7,938 nt of DNA. Origin: an uncultured Selenomonadaceae bacterium (GTDB lineage Bacteria; Bacillota; Negativicutes; Selenomonadales; Selenomonadaceae). The stretch covers positions 1-7,938 of the forward strand of contig CAJOFG010000037.1 of the NCBI GenBank assembly GCA_905233965.1, written 5' to 3'. A model generated the notes under the pieces. That model was not told the origin of the DNA. It saw only the letters and a program-made list of their open reading frames with translations, and did not search any database. Both the position numbers and the translations under genes were made by a program. Position 1 is the first letter of the stretch. Each line of letters opens with the position of its first letter. This document shows positions 6,350 through 7,938 of the stretch, one piece after another.

Positions 6350-6440
6350 TCGACGCGAAAATTTTACGCACCCGAAAATTATTTCCTTCAAACAAAAAAA
6401 TTACGCACGACCCGTAAAAAGGTTGTGAACCGGTAAAGTA

Positions 6441-6479
6441 AAAGCAGACAATTCAAAAAAAGAGTTGTCTGCTTTTTTT
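6441..6479 (+). terminator. Strong Rho-independent terminator after hsp20
   Basis: AAAGCAGACAA (6441-6451) pairs perfectly with TTGTCTGCTTT (6465-6475) around a 13-base A-rich loop, and the T-run continues to 6479. It probably ends the hsp20 transcript. It also lies only 26 bases upstream of the small ORF at 6505, so it could instead act as a leader hairpin for that ORF. Confidence 0.85.
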
Positions 6480-6504
6480 GTAATAAATACAGGGGGTGGA
6501 AAAA

Positions 6505-6591
6505 ATGAGCGGTAAAAAAGGTATGAGTCAAAGAAATTGGACACAAGGTTCTGTTTATTCTTCTCGTGCTTTTGAGTATACTTTTCCTTGA
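6505..6591 (+). CDS. Putative 28-residue small protein between two terminators
   Basis: I do not recognise this peptide. It begins MSGKKGMSQRNW and ends FEYTFP, is basic in its first half and Ser/aromatic-rich in its second, and has no membrane helix, no signal peptide and no cysteine. Support for translation: AGGGGGTG (6491-6498) sits 6 bases before the ATG and closely matches the anti-Shine-Dalgarno complement. The frame ends in TGA only 5 bases before a compact terminator. Codon choice (TCT, CAA, AGA, GTT) leans to T/A endings more than the neighbouring genes. No clear promoter lies between the upstream terminator and the ORF, so it may be expressed by read-through from hsp20. It lacks the branched-chain-residue runs expected of an ilv attenuator peptide. 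It could be a free small protein, a leader peptide, or a chance frame. Confidence 0.5.
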   Translation: MSGKKGMSQRNWTQGSVYSSRAFEYTFP

Positions 6592-6595
6592 CAAG

Positions 6596-6620
6596 TTCTC
6601 CGAAACGGGGAATTTTTTTT
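6596..6620 (+). terminator. Rho-independent terminator after the small ORF
   Basis: TTCTCCG (6596-6602), loop AAA, CGGGGAA (6606-6612) forms a 7-bp stem with one U-G pair, followed at once by eight T. It separates the small ORF from ilvN. Confidence 0.85.
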
Positions 6621-6635
6621 ATTGCAATTTTCCGG

Positions 6636-6641
6636 TATAAT
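6636..6641 (+). promoter_or_regulatory. Candidate -10 element of an ilvN promoter
   Basis: A perfect TATAAT lies 50 bases before the ilvN start codon and just after the preceding terminator. The -35 region falls in the terminator's T-run and matches poorly, so the promoter may need an activator or be weak. Confidence 0.45.
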
Positions 6642-6691
6642 GTTTTATCATTTGCCGGTGAACTTTTATGAAATATTCGGGAGGTTTTTTT

Positions 6692-7192
6692 GTGAAAAAA
6701 TATTTGCTTGCCGTTTTGGTCGATAACAAGCCCGGCGTTTTGACTCACGTTTCCGGATTGATAAGCCGTCGCGCTTTCAACATCGAAAGTATTTCCGCCG
6801 GCTACACCGAAGAGCCGAGCATAACGCGAATAAATATTGTCGTCAGCGTAGAATCCGAAAACGAATTGGATCAGGTCGTGAACCAACTCGGCAAATTGAT
6901 TGACGTAATAAAAATCGTGAACTTGAGTAAAATTCCGGCGATAGAGCGCGAACTCGTCATGATTAAAGTTAAGGCAACGAAAGAAAATCGCGCGGACTTG
7001 GTCGGCGTTGTCGATATTTTCCGCGCTCAAATCGTTGACGTGACAAGTGAAAATGTCGTTATCGAACTCACCGGAACGCAAGGAAAAATTGATGCGATAT
7101 GCGAAGTTTTGAAGGATTACGAAATTGTTGAAATTGCCCGGACCGGAGCCATCGCACTTTCACGCGGTCCGGTTCCCGTAAAAAAAATGTAA
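6692..7192 (+). CDS. ilvN: Acetolactate synthase small (regulatory) subunit
   Basis: The regulatory subunit of acetohydroxyacid synthase, first shared step of valine, leucine and isoleucine synthesis. It activates the catalytic IlvB subunit and in most bacteria gives it feedback inhibition by valine. The product is 166 residues, typical of the IlvN/IlvH type. The N-terminal ACT domain (about 4-78) shows DNKPGVLTHVSGLISRRAFN, then IESISAGYTEEPSITRI. The C-terminal domain has VDIFRAQIVDVT and ends in EIARTGAIALSRG, as in the family. Start: the GTG at 6692 has CGGGAGG 7 bases upstream and gives the family's usual M-K-K-Y/H-L beginning; an in-frame ATG at 6668 has no good ribosome site and adds 8 atypical residues. 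No ilvB adjoins it, which is less usual; the catalytic gene must be elsewhere. carA follows after about 200 bases. Confidence 0.95.
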   Translation: MKKYLLAVLVDNKPGVLTHVSGLISRRAFNIESISAGYTEEPSITRINIVVSVESENELDQVVNQLGKLIDVIKIVNLSKIPAIERELVMIKVKATKENRADLVGVVDIFRAQIVDVTSENVVIELTGTQGKIDAICEVLKDYEIVEIARTGAIALSRGPVPVKKM

Positions 7193-7240
7193 TTCGTAAT
7201 TCGTATTTCGAAAAAATTTTTAAAAAATTTTTCAAGTAAT

Positions 7241-7351
7241 GTTACTTTCTTTGTACCGACAAAGAAAGTAACCAAAGAAAACTCGTTCGCTGAAGCAACA
7301 TCACGTTGCTTACGCGAACTGCCGCTCGTCCGTGAGCGGCGGGAGTTGCCG
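7241..7351 (+). repeat. Nested palindromes between ilvN and carA (dispersed repeat or structured leader)
   Basis: Three or more hairpins follow one another. Stem 1 pairs 7241-7253 with 7260-7272 (13 bp, perfect, 6-base loop). Stem 2 pairs GTTCGC (7285-7290) with GCGAAC (7314-7319) and, inside it, AAGCAAC (7293-7299) with GTTGCTT (7305-7311). Stem 3 pairs GCCGCTC (7321-7327) with GAGCGGC (7334-7340). The style, especially AAAGAAAGTAACCAAAGAAA at 7261-7280, resembles palindromic repeats scattered between genes in other bacterial genomes as I remember them; I cannot confirm copy number here. As the block lies directly ahead of carA it could also act in the RNA. Confidence 0.6.
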
Positions 7352-7361
7352 AAATTTTTTT
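7337..7361 (+). terminator. Possible weak terminator/attenuator upstream of carA
   Basis: CGGCG (7337-7341) can pair with TGCCG (7347-7351), then AAA and seven T follow (7355-7361). This stem uses the 3' arm of the GCCGCTC/GAGCGGC hairpin, so the two exclude each other, an attenuator-like layout. The stem is short and the spacing to the T-run is not ideal. Confidence 0.3.
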
Positions 7362-7400
7362 ATTCTCGTAAACAATCGACAAAAAAGAGGTGCTGAAGTT

Positions 7401-7938
7401 TTGAAAGGTAAATTGATACTCGAAGACGGATCCGTTTTTCGCGGACAACTTTTCGGCGGCTCAAATGCAAGTGCCGAAGGCGAAGTCGTTTTCAATACCG
7501 GAATGACCGGTTACCAGGAAATTTTAACCGACCCGTCGTATTGCCGGCAGATTGTCACGCTGACATATCCGTTAATCGGAAATTACGGAACGGCGAAAAT
7601 TTTTAATCAGAGTCGCAAAAGTTTTGTCGGCGGACTGATAATCGGTGAACTTTGCGAAAATCCCTGCAGTTCAAGCATGGAAAAAACTTTGTCGGATTAT
7701 TTGTCCTCCGAAAAAATTACCTGCCTTTACGATGTCGATACACGCGCACTTACCCGGCAAATTCGTTCCGCCGGCACGATGAAGGGCGTTATCGTCAGCG
7801 AATACACTTCGCAACGGACGATTGACGAATTGATGAAACTTCCCTTTCAAGAAGATGTCGTAAAGCAGGTGACGACCCCTTCGATTTACACGATAAATTC
7901 CGACAAAAAAAATGCGCCGTTCGTCGTGGCAATGGACT
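7401..7938 (+). CDS. carA: Carbamoyl-phosphate synthase small subunit (partial, C-terminus beyond right edge)
   Basis: CarA is the glutamine amidotransferase subunit that supplies ammonia to CarB for carbamoyl phosphate, the precursor of pyrimidines and arginine. The visible 179 residues cover the N-terminal CarA-specific domain. They contain LILEDGSVFRGQLFG, GEVVFNTGMTGYQEILTDP (27-45), IVTLTYPLIGNYG (51-63) and VDTRALTRQIRSAGTMKGVI (112-131), all family hallmarks. The catalytic class I amidotransferase half lies off the window. The usual 'PSNWR' region reads PCSSSM here, a mild divergence. The start is TTG at 7401 with AAGAGGTG 8 bases before it. No clear promoter is seen, so it may be co-transcribed with ilvN through the palindromic spacer. 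Confidence 0.95.
   Translation, partial: MKGKLILEDGSVFRGQLFGGSNASAEGEVVFNTGMTGYQEILTDPSYCRQIVTLTYPLIGNYGTAKIFNQSRKSFVGGLIIGELCENPCSSSMEKTLSDYLSSEKITCLYDVDTRALTRQIRSAGTMKGVIVSEYTSQRTIDELMKLPFQEDVVKQVTTPSIYTINSDKKNAPFVVAMD

Noticed and set aside
6394..6417. Minus-strand hairpin TTACG-N7-CGTAA followed by seven T
   Set aside because: It looks like a terminator for leftward transcription, but no leftward gene or promoter lies to its right in the window and the stem is only 5 bp.
6588..6593. Perfect TTGACA overlapping the small ORF stop codon
   Set aside because: No -10 box lies 16-18 bases downstream, and the next TATAAT is 42 bases away, so it is not a promoter pair.
6505..6620. Small ORF as a classical branched-chain attenuator leader peptide for ilvN
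   Set aside because: The peptide has one Val and no Ile or Leu, and ilvN has its own TATAAT after the terminator, so the usual ribosome-stalling logic does not apply.
7326..7340. PyrR-like binding loop (GTCCGTGAG) ahead of carA
   Set aside because: It resembles the PyrR consensus UCCNGNGAGG but has only two bases between UCC and GAG instead of three, and it sits in a stem better explained by the GCCGCTC/GAGCGGC palindrome.

Overview
The window looks like a chromosomal segment from a diderm Firmicute, most likely a member of the Negativicutes (Selenomonas-like). This is inference. The genes for an outer-membrane flagellar L-ring protein (FlgH) and the P-ring chaperone FlgA show an outer membrane. 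Firmicute-style GGAGG ribosome binding sites, frequent TTG/GTG starts, near-consensus sigma-A promoters and Rho-independent terminators sit alongside them. There are no transposases, integrases, tRNAs, rRNAs or CRISPR arrays.

Layout. Positions 1-2069 (minus strand) carry a tightly packed flagellar operon read right to left: flgG (distal rod), flgA (P-ring chaperone) and flgH (L-ring, cut by the left edge). It has its own candidate promoter at 2128-2157. Upstream on the same strand is rpsO (ribosomal protein S15), with a promoter and a candidate terminator. A 260-base divergent intergenic region with A-tract-rich imperfect repeats separates rpsO from a large plus-strand gene.

That gene (2775-5651, 958 residues) is the most striking feature. 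It fuses a complete 12-helix APC-superfamily amino-acid permease, two further membrane helices, a histidine kinase and a C-terminal receiver domain, i.e. a transporter-coupled hybrid sensor kinase. Its dimerisation domain carries an unusual Cys-rich insert. Downstream are an Hsp20 small heat-shock protein gene, with a perfect-hexamer sigma-A promoter and an inverted repeat at the predicted transcript start, and then a strong terminator. Next comes a 28-codon small ORF with a strong Shine-Dalgarno sequence that ends 5 bases before a second terminator. Then come a lone ilvN (acetolactate synthase regulatory subunit), about 110 bases of nested palindromes that look like a dispersed repeat or a structured leader, and the start of carA (carbamoyl-phosphate synthase small subunit), cut by the right edge.

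How the genes relate. flgG-flgA-flgH are one functional unit, the rod and rings of the flagellar basal body. ilvN and carA are both biosynthetic and co-oriented but belong to different pathways. The permease-kinase stands alone with no partner regulator in view. The candidates most likely to be undescribed are the permease-kinase fusion with its Cys insert, the terminator-bounded small ORF, the Hsp20 leader inverted repeat and the structured ilvN-carA intergenic region.
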